This document shows positions 56,777 through 64,000 of a stretch of DNA of 64,000 bases, one piece after another. The notes under the pieces were generated by a model that worked only from the letters and a program-made list of their open reading frames with translations, searched no databases and had not been told where the DNA came from. The DNA is from Rhodobacter maris. GTDB taxonomy: Bacteria; Pseudomonadota; Alphaproteobacteria; Rhodobacterales; Rhodobacteraceae. The DNA is taken from assembly GCF_900217815.1 (NCBI RefSeq), contig NZ_OBMT01000003.1, positions 1 through 64,000 of the forward strand, written 5' to 3'. The stretch's first letter is position 1; each line of letters opens with the position of its first letter. The translations under genes and the position numbers were made by a program.

Positions 56777-58044
56777 TGGACAGCATCTTGGTGCGCGGCA
56801 ACGGGCCGCTCTCTGGCCAGATCCCGATTGCGGGGGCAAAGAACGCCTGCCTCGCGCTGATGCCGGCAACGCTTTTGAGCGAGGAGCCGCTCACGCTCAC
56901 CAATGCGCCGCGGCTCTCCGACATCCGCACCATGACCCAGCTTCTGGCCTCGCTCGGCGCCGAGGTCACCGCTTTGCAGGATGGCAAGGTGCTCGCCACC
57001 TCCTGCCATGGCGAGATCACGCCCGTCGCCGATTATGACATCGTGCGCAAGATGCGCGCCTCAAACCTCGTGCTGGGGCCGCTCCTTGCGCGGCTCGGCC
57101 ATGCGGTCGTCTCGCTGCCCGGCGGCTGTGCGATCGGCGCGCGGCCGATGGACATTCATATCGACGCCCTCTCCGCCCTTGGCGCCGAGATCGAGTTGAA
57201 GGACGGCTATCTGCATGCCACGACCCGGGGCGGGCTGAAGGGCGCCACGCACCAGATGCGCTTTGCCTCGGTCGGCGCGACCGAGAACTTCCTGATGGCG
57301 GCGGTTCTGGCCAAGGGCAGCTCGGTGCTCAAAAACGCCGCGCGCGAGCCCGAGATCGTCGATCTTGCGCGTTGCCTGCGCGCGATGGGGGCCGAGATCG
57401 AGGGCGAGGGGACGTCCGAGATCACGATTCAGGGGGTGGACCGGCTGCATGGCGCCACCCATCCGGTGGTGACGGACCGGATCGAGCTGGGCACCTACAT
57501 GCTCGCCCCGGCGATCTGCGGCGGCGAGGTCGAGTGTCTGGGGGGGCGGATCGCGCTCGTCGAGAGCTTCTGCGAGAAGCTCGATGCCGCCGGTGTTGCG
57601 GTTGAGGAGACCGAACGCGGCCTCAAGGTGCGCCGCAAGAACGGCCGGATCCGCGCCGTCGATGTGGTGACCGAGCCCTTCCCCGGTTTTCCGACTGACC
57701 TGCAGGCGCAGATGATGGCGCTTCTGTGCACCGCCGAGGGCACCTCGGTGCTGGAGGAACGGATTTTCGAGAATCGTTTCATGCATGCGCCCGAACTGAT
57801 GCGGATGGGCGCCAAGATCGAGGTGCAGGGCGGGCATGCCACGGTGCACGGGGTCGAAAGCCTCAAGGGGGCGCGGGTGATGGCGACCGATCTGCGCGCC
57901 TCGGTCTCGCTCATCCTCGCGGGGCTTGCCGCCGAGGGGGAAACTGTGGTGAGCCGGGTCTACCACCTCGATCGCGGCTATGAACGGGTTGAGGACAAAC
58001 TCCGCGCCGTGGGGGCGCAGATCGAACGGGTGAGGGACGAATGA
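56776..58044 (+). CDS. murA: UDP-N-acetylglucosamine 1-carboxyvinyltransferase
   Basis: A 422-residue, full-length MurA. The PEP-adduct, fosfomycin-target cysteine is Cys118 in [14 protein letters not shown]-terminal [18 protein letters not shown] and C-terminal [16 protein letters not shown] are conserved. It makes the first committed peptidoglycan precursor. It starts with GTG, coupled to the small gene upstream. Its last codons and stop form one copy of a 10-base direct repeat that recurs after the next gene. Confidence 0.97.
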   Translation: MDSILVRGNGPLSGQIPIAGAKNACLALMPATLLSEEPLTLTNAPRLSDIRTMTQLLASLGAEVTALQDGKVLATSCHGEITPVADYDIVRKMRASNLVLGPLLARLGHAVVSLPGGCAIGARPMDIHIDALSALGAEIELKDGYLHATTRGGLKGATHQMRFASVGATENFLMAAVLAKGSSVLKNAAREPEIVDLARCLRAMGAEIEGEGTSEITIQGVDRLHGATHPVVTDRIELGTYMLAPAICGGEVECLGGRIALVESFCEKLDAAGVAVEETERGLKVRRKNGRIRAVDVVTEPFPGFPTDLQAQMMALLCTAEGTSVLEERIFENRFMHAPELMRMGAKIEVQGGHATVHGVESLKGARVMATDLRASVSLILAGLAAEGETVVSRVYHLDRGYERVEDKLRAVGAQIERVRDE

Positions 58045-58961
58045 AGGCGCAAGGCCGGTCACTCGAACTCTTCTTCATCGACGGTAATCCCGAAGGGATG
58101 CAGACCGCGGAAGTCTTCAATTGGACTGGCCATGTGCTCTATTTTCCGCGCACTCAGATTGTCCACGCTTTGCAACGCTCTGCTGCACGTCATACTGGCG
58201 TCTACGTCCTTCTTGGGGAGGGCGAGGTTGGCATGCGGGCCTATATTGGCGAAGGCGAAGATGTGGCCGAACGGATCAAAAGCCATGATGCGCAGAAAGA
58301 CTTCTGGACGCATGCGGTGCTGATCACCACACAGGCGAACAACCTGCATAAGGCGCATGTAAAATATCTCGAGGCGCGACTGATCGAAGAAGCCACCAAG
58401 ATCCGCCGCGTGCCTCTGGAGAACAACAACACGCCGTCCCGTCCGGGGCTGTCCGAGGCGGCACGTGCCAATATGGAAGAGTTTCTGGAGACGCTGTTTA
58501 TCGTTTTGCCCGCGCTGCGAATCGACATGTTCCTTGATCGCGCACGGCCCAAAGCGCCTGTTGCGCTGACTGCTGCCGACAATATCGAGCCGCAAACTGG
58601 GGCAGATAGTATCATGTTCCGCCTGTCGGCGCCCCGCGTCGGTCTGGCCGCCCAAGCGCTTTTGATCAACGGAGAGTTCGTTGTTCTGGCGGGTTCTCTT
58701 GCGCGGGATCACTGGGCGGGAGTGGACTACGCGACATACAAAAAACTCTATGATGAGCTAGCGAATACGGGCGTTCTCGTTGCTGAGAGTGGCCATTGCG
58801 TTTTTTCCGAGCCTTATGCCTTTGCCAGCCCGTCTGCAGCAGCCGCCGTGATTTTGGGGCGCGCGGCAAATGGCACGCTCGAATGGAAGACCGAGGATGG
58901 TCGCAGTTATAAAGAATGGGAGGCCGGGACTCTGTCGAGCCTGCCCGAGGAGGACGAATGA
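58035..58961 (+). mobile_element. candidate seamless insertion unit carrying a GIY-YIG gene
   Basis: A perfect direct repeat GGACGAATGA occurs at 58035-58044 (murA stop with the start of the GIY-YIG gene) and 58952-58961 (GIY-YIG stop with the start of the DUF2948 gene). Deleting one repeat plus the 907 bases between them would rejoin murA to the DUF2948 gene with the same ATGA overlap. Hand counts of three sampled 60-base lines inside give 50-55% GC, against 68% in a murA line. Confidence 0.5.
58041..58961 (+). CDS. GIY-YIG nuclease-family protein with DUF4357-like C-terminus
   Basis: A 306-residue protein. Residues about 50-110 form a GIY-YIG domain ([12 protein letters not shown], then [17 protein letters not shown], His/Glu candidates in the helix and [11 protein letters not shown]), and the C-terminal region ([18 protein letters not shown] to [10 protein letters not shown]) looks like DUF4357. 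Such proteins are widespread accessory genes, often near restriction or mobile elements. Start and stop each overlap the neighbouring genes by 4 bases, and the GC content is clearly lower than theirs. It is probably horizontally acquired; whether it cuts DNA is untested. Confidence 0.85.
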   Translation: MKAQGRSLELFFIDGNPEGMQTAEVFNWTGHVLYFPRTQIVHALQRSAARHTGVYVLLGEGEVGMRAYIGEGEDVAERIKSHDAQKDFWTHAVLITTQANNLHKAHVKYLEARLIEEATKIRRVPLENNNTPSRPGLSEAARANMEEFLETLFIVLPALRIDMFLDRARPKAPVALTAADNIEPQTGADSIMFRLSAPRVGLAAQALLINGEFVVLAGSLARDHWAGVDYATYKKLYDELANTGVLVAESGHCVFSEPYAFASPSAAAAVILGRAANGTLEWKTEDGRSYKEWEAGTLSSLPEEDE

Positions 58962-59437
58962 GCCGGGATGCACGTTTTTCCGAAGGCGGCGAGGCGCCGC
59001 TGAGCCTGCGCGCGGAAAGCGCGGAAGATCTCGCGGTGATCGCCGCACTTGTGCAAGATGCGGTGCTGCCGGTCTCCGAGATCCGCTACGAGCCAAAGGC
59101 GCATCGGCTCTCGATGCTGCTCAACCGCTTTCGCTGGGAAGACAAGGCGCGGGCCGAGGCGGCAGGGCGCGATTATGAGCGGGTGCAGGCGCTGTTCGTG
59201 ATCTCTGACGTGCTCAAGGTCGCCTCGCAGGGGTTCGACCGGCAGGATGCCGATCTCGTGCTCTCGGTGCTCGATGTAAGCTTCGAGCCCGGCGCAGAAG
59301 GCGCGGGGCGGGTGGTGCTGACGCTTGCGGGCGATGGTGCGCTTGCCGCTGATGTCGAATGCCTCGCGCTCGATCTGCGCGACGTGACGCGGCCCTATGC
59401 GGCGGTCTCGGGCCAGGCGCCGCAGCATCCGGAATGA
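58958..59437 (+). CDS. DUF2948-family protein
   Basis: A 159-residue protein of a family restricted mostly to alphaproteobacteria (LSLRAESAEDLAVIAALVQDAVLPVSEIRY, then RFRWED). The role is unknown. It normally belongs to the murA/hisD neighbourhood. Its ATG lies within the second copy of the 10-base direct repeat, and it overlaps the GNAT gene by 4 bases. Confidence 0.85.
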   Translation: MSRDARFSEGGEAPLSLRAESAEDLAVIAALVQDAVLPVSEIRYEPKAHRLSMLLNRFRWEDKARAEAAGRDYERVQALFVISDVLKVASQGFDRQDADLVLSVLDVSFEPGAEGAGRVVLTLAGDGALAADVECLALDLRDVTRPYAAVSGQAPQHPE

Positions 59438-59910
59438 TCCGGCAGGCCCGGCCCGAAGACGCGGCCGCGATTGCGGATCTGATCGGCGCGGCAATCACCC
59501 GGCTTTGCGCGGCCGATCACCACGGCCAGCCCGAACGGCTCACTCCCTGGGTCGCGGCGAATGCGGCCGGCGCCATTGCGGCGCGGATCGCCGATCCCGC
59601 GCAGCGGCTCCTTGTGATCGCGCCCCCCGACGGGCTCGCCGCCGTGGGCGGGCTTGATTGGCGCGATCAGCCGCCGGTGCGCGGCCGCGTGAGCCTTCTT
59701 TTCGTCTCCCCGGATCGACGCGGGGCGGGCCATGCGCGCGCCATGCTTGGCGCGCTTGAAGGTGAACTTATCGCCCTTGGCCGCACGGAGGCCCGCCTCA
59801 CCGCCACCAATACCGCGCGCGGATTTTACCTCGCGCAGGGCTGGACGGCGGACCCCGCCGCACCAGGCGGCGCGCTGCTCGGCCACGCGCTTGCCAAGAC
59901 CCTCGCCTGA
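59434..59910 (+). CDS. GNAT-family N-acetyltransferase
   Basis: A 158-residue GNAT protein with the acetyl-CoA loop in LLFVSPDRRGAGHARAML and the C-terminal ATNTARGFYLAQGW segment. The acceptor is unknown. ATG at 59434 overlaps the DUF2948 stop; a longer frame to 59359 is a shadow. It is followed by an intergenic repeat and hisD. Confidence 0.88.
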   Translation: MIRQARPEDAAAIADLIGAAITRLCAADHHGQPERLTPWVAANAAGAIAARIADPAQRLLVIAPPDGLAAVGGLDWRDQPPVRGRVSLLFVSPDRRGAGHARAMLGALEGELIALGRTEARLTATNTARGFYLAQGWTADPAAPGGALLGHALAKTLA

Positions 59911-59916
59911 GCCCCT

Positions 59917-59968
59917 TTCATCTTGCCAAAAATATCCTGCGGGGGTGCGGGGGGGCAAAACCCCCGCT
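59917..59968 (-). repeat. intergenic hairpin repeat, copy 2 (GNAT-hisD gap)
   Basis: On the minus strand it reads a G/C hairpin (GCGGGGG/CCCCCGC) followed by CCCCCGCAGGATATTTTTGGCAAGATGAAA, the same order as copy 1 at 47108-47157. The conserved tail is GGATATTT and GGCAAGATGAAA. Confidence 0.6.
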
Positions 59969-60033
59969 TTGCGCCGCCAAGCCTTGCCCCGCGCGCGCCA
60001 AGGCTCTATCCCGAGCGCAGAAGGAGCTCCGTG

Positions 60034-61344
60034 ATGCCGCATTTCCTCAGCACTCAAGACGCCGATTTCGAGACCCGCTTCACCGCCCTTCTGGGGATGA
60101 AACGCGAGGACAGCCCCGATGTGGATGCCACCGTGGCGGCGATCATCGCCGAGGTGCGCGCGCGCGGCGATGCGGCGGTGATCGACTATACAGCAAAATT
60201 CGACCGGCTCGCGCTTACGCCCGAGACGCTTGCCTTCTCGCCCGAGGAGATCGCGGCCGAGGTGGCGAAGGTGAGCGCAGAAGAACGCGCCGCGCTCGAA
60301 CTCGCGGCCGAGCGGATCCGCGCCTATCATGCCCGGCAGATGCCGGTGATGGAGGAGCGCTGGACCGAGCCGACGGGGGCGGAGCTTGGCTGGCGCTGGT
60401 CGCCTGTGTCGGCGGCGGGGCTCTATGTGCCCGGCGGGCTCGCCTCCTACCCGTCTTCGGTCCTGATGAACGCGATCCCGGCCAAGGTGGCGGGGGTGGA
60501 GCGGCTCGTCGTCGTCTGCCCGACGCCGGGCGGGGCGGTCAATCCGCTGGTGCTGCTGGCGGCGGAGCTTGCGGGCGTCGATACCGTCTACCGGATCGGC
60601 GGCGCGCAGGCGGTGGCGGCGCTGGCCTATGGCACCGAAACCGTGCAACCGGTCGACAAGATCACCGGGCCGGGCAATGCCTTTGTGGCGGCGGCAAAGC
60701 GGCGGGTGTTCGGCCGTGTCGGCATCGACATGATCGCCGGGCCTTCCGAGATTCTGGTCATTGCGGATGGAACCGCGAACCCGGACTGGGTGGCGCTCGA
60801 CCTGCTTTCGCAGGCCGAGCATGACCAATCCGCTCAGGCGCTGATCCTGACGCCCGACGCTGATTTTGCCAAAGCGGTGACGGCGGCGGTGGAAAAGCGG
60901 CTCGAAACGCTGCAGCGGCGCGAAATTGCGGGGCCGAGCTGGCGCGATTATGGCACGGTGATCGTCACCCGCGATCTGGCCGAAGCGGCGATGCTGTCAA
61001 ACCGCGTCGCCCCCGAACATCTTGAGCTTTGCGTCGCAGACCCGGAAGCGCTTTCGGCCCGGATCACCCATGCCGGCGCGATCTTCCTTGGCTCCTGGAC
61101 GCCCGAAGCGATTGGCGATTACGTTGGCGGGCCGAACCATGTGCTGCCCACGGCGCGCTCGGCGCGGTTTTCCTCGGGCCTTTCGGTGATGGATTTCCTC
61201 AAGCGCACGACGCTGGCGAAAATGACCCCCGAGGCCTTGCGCGCCATCGGCCCTGCGGCGGAAACGCTGGCGATCTCCGAAAGCCTCGAAGCGCACGGGC
61301 TTTCCGTGCGCGCACGGCTTGATGCGCTCAACGCGCGGGGCTGA
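60034..61344 (+). CDS. hisD: histidinol dehydrogenase
   Basis: A 436-residue zinc enzyme that performs the last two steps of histidine synthesis. Signatures are AAGLYVPGGLASYPSSVLMNAIPAKVAGV, the zinc/catalytic stretch IAGPSEILVIAD, QAEHDQSAQA and RVAPEHLELC. ATG at 60034 has AAGGAG upstream; upstream codons from 59923 belong to the repeat. It converges with a small membrane gene. Confidence 0.97.
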   Translation: MPHFLSTQDADFETRFTALLGMKREDSPDVDATVAAIIAEVRARGDAAVIDYTAKFDRLALTPETLAFSPEEIAAEVAKVSAEERAALELAAERIRAYHARQMPVMEERWTEPTGAELGWRWSPVSAAGLYVPGGLASYPSSVLMNAIPAKVAGVERLVVVCPTPGGAVNPLVLLAAELAGVDTVYRIGGAQAVAALAYGTETVQPVDKITGPGNAFVAAAKRRVFGRVGIDMIAGPSEILVIADGTANPDWVALDLLSQAEHDQSAQALILTPDADFAKAVTAAVEKRLETLQRREIAGPSWRDYGTVIVTRDLAEAAMLSNRVAPEHLELCVADPEALSARITHAGAIFLGSWTPEAIGDYVGGPNHVLPTARSARFSSGLSVMDFLKRTTLAKMTPEALRAIGPAAETLAISESLEAHGLSVRARLDALNARG

Positions 61345-61366
61345 ATGCCCCGCCCTGTGCCCGAGA

Positions 61367-61624
61367 TCAGCTTTTCGCGAGGAGCTTTTCAAGCGCTTCG
61401 GCGGTGCGGCGGGTGTTGTGATAAATGCCGAGGCTAAGATAGGCCGCGCCGCCCCCGATCAACACCGAGATGCCGCCGGCGATCCAGATGCCCAACGCTG
61501 TGACTAGGCCGCCATGATACCTGTCGAACATCGCCGCGCCCCCCGACACGATCACGGCGAGCACGCTCAGCACGATCCCGATTCCGATGATGGCCTCGAA
61601 ACTCCGGATAAAGAAATCACGCAT
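61367..61624 (-). CDS. small two-pass membrane protein
   Basis: An 85-residue protein with two hydrophobic segments (about 11-30 and 42-62: IIGIGIVLSVLAVIVSGGA and TALGIWIAGGISVLIGGGAA) and a charged C-terminal helix. ATG at 61624 was chosen since the codons up to 61687 look non-conserved. No family is recognised; it lies between hisD and the UPF0262 gene. Confidence 0.65.
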   Translation of the reverse strand: MRDFFIRSFEAIIGIGIVLSVLAVIVSGGAAMFDRYHGGLVTALGIWIAGGISVLIGGGAAYLSLGIYHNTRRTAEALEKLLAKS

Positions 61625-61751
61625 TTTGGAAGATCCTGTGTGGCTGTAATGCGCCGTCATGCTGGGGTCAAAATGGGGCTGCGTCAACGTGGCAATGACG
61701 CTTGAGAAACGGCTGCGCCACTGTCATACCCGTGTAAAACAGGGGAGAGAC

Positions 61752-62231
61752 ATGAGCCGCATTTCCCGCCTCGAGATCGACGATTCGGGCCTGCCCGCGC
61801 CCACCCCGGAAATCGAACAGGAGCGCCGCGTGGCGGTGTTCGACCTGCTTGAGGACAATTCCTGGACGCTGCCGGGCCGCGAGGGGCAGCCCGCGCCCGT
61901 GGGGCCCTATGCGCTCACGCTCTCAGTGCGCGACGGACGGCTCGTGTTCGACACCTGTCTTGAAAGCGGCGAGAAGGTCACCGAATTCCATCTCTCCTTC
62001 GGCCCGTTCCGGCAGGTGGTGAAGGACTATTTCCAGATCTGCGAGAGCTATTTCGAGGCAGTGAAGAAACTGCCGCCCTCGCAGATCGAGGCGATCGACA
62101 TGGCGCGCCGCGGCATCCACAACGAGGGCGCAAGGGTGCTGCAGGAGCGCCTTCACGGCAAGGCGGAGATCGACATCGACACCGCGCGCCGCCTGTTCAC
62201 CCTCGTCTGCGCGCTGACCCCGGCAAGCTGA
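61752..62231 (+). CDS. UPF0262-family protein
   Basis: A 159-residue alphaproteobacterial protein (ISRLEIDDSGLPAPTPEIEQ, then FHLSFGPFRQVVKDYFQICESYF) of unknown function. It is found next to hisD in relatives. ATG at 61752 follows AGGGGAGAG. It overlaps the phosphatase-like gene by one base. Confidence 0.9.
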   Translation: MSRISRLEIDDSGLPAPTPEIEQERRVAVFDLLEDNSWTLPGREGQPAPVGPYALTLSVRDGRLVFDTCLESGEKVTEFHLSFGPFRQVVKDYFQICESYFEAVKKLPPSQIEAIDMARRGIHNEGARVLQERLHGKAEIDIDTARRLFTLVCALTPAS

Positions 62232-62686
62232 TGACCAGCCTTCCCCATTCGGTCCTGTTCTGTTGTGATCACAATGCCACGCGCTCGCCGATGGCCGAGG
62301 GGATGATGAAGAAGTTCTATGGCCGCGAGGTCTATGTGCAATCGGTGGGCGTTAAAGCCGATCTCGATACCGACGGCTTCGCGATTTCCGTCTGCGCCGA
62401 GATCGGGGTGAACCTCGAGCGCCATCAGGCCCGCAGCTTTCATGAATTGCGCGAAATGGGGGATGACCTGAGCGGGTTTGACCTGATCGTCGCGCTCAGC
62501 CCTGCCTCCTATCATCAAGTGCTCGATCTGACGCGGTTTTACCACATCGAGGTCGAACACTGGATGATCATGGATCCGACCGGGCTCGGCGAGGGGCGCG
62601 AGGAGCGGCTGCATTATTACCGTCAGGCGCGCGACCAGATCCGCGACCATATCATCGGCCGGTTCGGCCCGCCGCATCGGAACTGA
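62231..62686 (+). CDS. low-molecular-weight phosphotyrosine phosphatase-like protein
   Basis: A 151-residue protein with the CX5R phosphatase loop VLFCCDHNATRSPMAEG (Cys12, Arg18) and a possible acid Asp in IMDPTGLGEG near residue 115. The fold also covers arsenate reductases, so either activity is possible. Coupled to UPF0262 by one base; its 3' end overlaps the convergent HxlR gene by 35 bases. Confidence 0.85.
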   Translation: MTSLPHSVLFCCDHNATRSPMAEGMMKKFYGREVYVQSVGVKADLDTDGFAISVCAEIGVNLERHQARSFHELREMGDDLSGFDLIVALSPASYHQVLDLTRFYHIEVEHWMIMDPTGLGEGREERLHYYRQARDQIRDHIIGRFGPPHRN

Positions 62687-63050
62687 GCGCCATCAGCTCG
62701 GGCAGGTGGCTCTCGATCCAGTCGCTGAGTGCAAAGACCCGCGCCGAGATTTCCTCCCCCGCCGGGGTCAGCCGGTAATCGACACGCGGCGGCACCTCGC
62801 CGTGATCGGTGCGGATCAGGAGCCCGTCCGCCTCCAGCACCTGCAGCGTTTGCGCCAGCATCCGCTCGGAGATGCCCTGAATTCTCCGGCGCAACTCGGC
62901 AAAGCGCAGGGTGCTGCCGCGCAGCGCGATCAGCACGAGCCCACCCCAGCGCGAGCTCACATGTTGCAGGATCTGCCGCGACGGGCAATCGCGCGCCAGC
63001 ACATCCCCCTGCATCTCTTCCTGCGCACTCTGCGCACCGATCCTGTGCAT
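62652..63050 (-). CDS. HxlR-family transcriptional regulator
   Basis: A 132-residue winged-helix regulator with the family core CPSRQILQHVSSRWGGLVLIAL and RFAELRRRIQGISERMLAQTL, and an N-terminal Cys (Cys22) at the position used by redox- or quinone-sensing HxlR members such as QorR/YodB. It is divergent from an NmrA-like oxidoreductase gene that it probably controls. ATG at 63050 was chosen; the frame upstream is a shadow. Confidence 0.9.
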   Translation of the reverse strand: MHRIGAQSAQEEMQGDVLARDCPSRQILQHVSSRWGGLVLIALRGSTLRFAELRRRIQGISERMLAQTLQVLEADGLLIRTDHGEVPPRVDYRLTPAGEEISARVFALSDWIESHLPELMALSSDAAGRTGR

Positions 63051-63060
63051 GGCTGCGGTA

Positions 63061-63085
63061 TACTTACATTCCTGTTGGTACTTAC
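63061..63085. promoter_or_regulatory. direct-repeat operator between HxlR and NmrA-like genes
   Basis: TACTTAC occurs at 63061-63067 and 63079-63085, 18 bases apart, in the 88-base divergent intergenic. The area is AT-rich relative to its surroundings. Paired direct or inverted repeats are typical of HxlR operators. Confidence 0.45.
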
Positions 63086-63138
63086 GAATTGTTAGCGCAC
63101 CACGTAGCTTCGGGCAAGACGCATCACAGGAGATTGCC

Positions 63139-63975
63139 ATGACCATCGCCGTTACCGCCGCCACCGGACATCTGGGCGCGCTCACCCTTGCCGCGCTGAA
63201 AGCCCGTGGGGCCGCCCCCGTCGCGCTTGCCCGCAGCCCCGCCAAAGTTTCGGGCGGGTTCGAGGCCCGCGCTTTCGACTACAACGCCCCCGATCCGGCG
63301 GCACTCACGGGCGTCGACGTTCTGATTCTGATTTCGTCGAATGATTTCAATGACCGCGCCGGTCAACACAAGCGCGCGATCGCGGCGGCAAAGGCCGCGG
63401 GCGTGGGCCGGATCGTTTACACTTCGGTGCTGAAGGGGCCCGCCTCGCCGATGACCCTGCTCGCTGCAGATCATATCGCGACCGAGGCCGCGCTGCACGA
63501 AGCGGGCGTGCCCTTCACGATCCAGCGCAACGGCTGGTACAGCGAGAACCTGACCGGCAGCCTTGGCGCAGCGCTTGAGCATGGCGCGGTGATCGGCGCG
63601 GCCGGAGAGGGCAGGCTCGCGACCGCCGCGCGCGCCGATTATGCCGAAGCGGCCGCCGTCGTGGCGCTCGACGGAGCACATGCGGGCAAGGTCTATGAGC
63701 TGGCGGGCGATCAGGCCTTCACCATGGCCGAATTCGCCGCCGAAGTTGCAAAACAGTCGGGCAAGCCGGTCGCCTTCGTCAACATGACGGAAGCCGATTA
63801 TGCCAAGGCGCTCGAAGGCTTCGGCCTGCCCGCAGCCTTTGCCGCCACGCTGGCGCAATCGGATGCCACCTCGGGCAGCGCGGCGGCGCTTTATGATGAC
63901 AGCGGTGCACTCTCGCGGTTGATCGGCCGCCCGACCACGCCGATTGCGGAAACGATCCGCGCCGCCCTCGGCTGA
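63139..63975 (+). CDS. NmrA-like NAD(P)-binding oxidoreductase (YtfG/QorB-like)
   Basis: A 278-residue Rossmann protein starting with the NAD(P) loop TAATGHLGALTL and containing YTSVLKGPASP and a substrate-side NGWYSENL, as in YtfG/QorB quinone oxidoreductases. It probably reduces quinones or similar electrophiles. AGGAG precedes ATG 63139. It is the last complete gene; bases 63976-64000 hold nothing identifiable. Confidence 0.9.
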   Translation: MTIAVTAATGHLGALTLAALKARGAAPVALARSPAKVSGGFEARAFDYNAPDPAALTGVDVLILISSNDFNDRAGQHKRAIAAAKAAGVGRIVYTSVLKGPASPMTLLAADHIATEAALHEAGVPFTIQRNGWYSENLTGSLGAALEHGAVIGAAGEGRLATAARADYAEAAAVVALDGAHAGKVYELAGDQAFTMAEFAAEVAKQSGKPVAFVNMTEADYAKALEGFGLPAAFAATLAQSDATSGSAAALYDDSGALSRLIGRPTTPIAETIRAALG

Positions 63976-64000
63976 GCGCTTCCGGCAGGACGGTTTTCAC

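Noticed and set aside
63779-64000. Minus-strand open frame at the window end
   Set aside because: It overlaps the C-terminus of the NmrA-like gene in antisense and shows no family features.

Overview
This 64 kb window is a GC-rich alphaproteobacterial chromosome segment, most likely from the Rhodobacteraceae (Rhodobacter-like). The gene orders rpoH-chaN-coaBC-dut, lppC/rsmI-yraN-gshB, lppC-glnD-murJ, MerR-MerR-acyl-CoA dehydrogenase, ilvB-ilvH-DUF3422 and murA-DUF2948-hisD-UPF0262 fit that family, as do the protein sequences. Coding density is very high, with many 1-4 base stop/start overlaps. No CRISPR array, rRNA or intact insertion sequence was seen. One tRNA (Thr, GGT) is present.

Layout. 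1-7.4 kb: tail of an unidentified gene, a structured inverted repeat, cytochrome b561, an alpha/beta hydrolase, glyA, NAD kinase, and a hybrid histidine kinase/NtrC-like regulator pair. 7.5-13.4 kb: prpE (propionyl-CoA synthetase) with an AT-rich upstream region full of TTTGCAAA-type sites, then a pyrimidine-salvage operon cdd-deoA-deoB-upp. 13.4-24 kb: a SPOR protein, a Hint-domain protein, a sulfotransferase-like protein, a polar amino-acid ABC permease/binding protein pair, and a minus-strand operon rpoH(II-type)-chaN-coaBC-dut-small membrane protein-moeB-like. 24-37 kb: GST-like protein, comM, esterase, gshB, yraN, rsmI, lppC, glnD, murJ, an apparently dead rhomboid, and trpS. 37-45 kb: MATE exporter, tandem thioesterases, tandem MerR regulators, a long acyl-CoA dehydrogenase and a TRAP transporter (DctQM without DctP). 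45-56 kb: ilvB-ilvH behind a leader-peptide attenuator, DUF3422, a beta-oxidation operon (thiolase-cupin-FadJ-like), and an M3 peptidase. 56-64 kb: an integrase remnant beside tRNA-Thr, murA, a foreign-looking GIY-YIG gene, DUF2948, GNAT, hisD, UPF0262, a low-molecular-weight phosphatase-like protein, and an HxlR regulator divergent from an NmrA/YtfG-like oxidoreductase.

How the parts connect. Two fatty-acid/acyl-CoA loci about 9 kb apart share an identical 13-base operator core (40041-40053 and 49661-49673), which suggests one MerR-controlled regulon. Propionate activation by prpE probably answers to a short-chain acyl-CoA regulator that recognises TTTGCAAA. The ilvBH operon shows a promoter, a Leu/Val-rich leader peptide, and a terminator in the right order for attenuation.

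The most unusual item is the GIY-YIG/DUF4357-like gene at 58041-58961. It has a lower GC content than its neighbours and sits exactly in what would otherwise be the murA/DUF2948 stop-start overlap, bounded by a perfect 10-base direct repeat. That arrangement looks like a seamless, operon-preserving insertion of a homing-type nuclease gene. Other items worth attention are a rhomboid lacking its catalytic Ser and His, an NtrC-type regulator with GAFAGA in place of GAFTGA, and a small membrane protein that aligns without gaps to the N-terminal domain of the adjacent MoeB-like protein.
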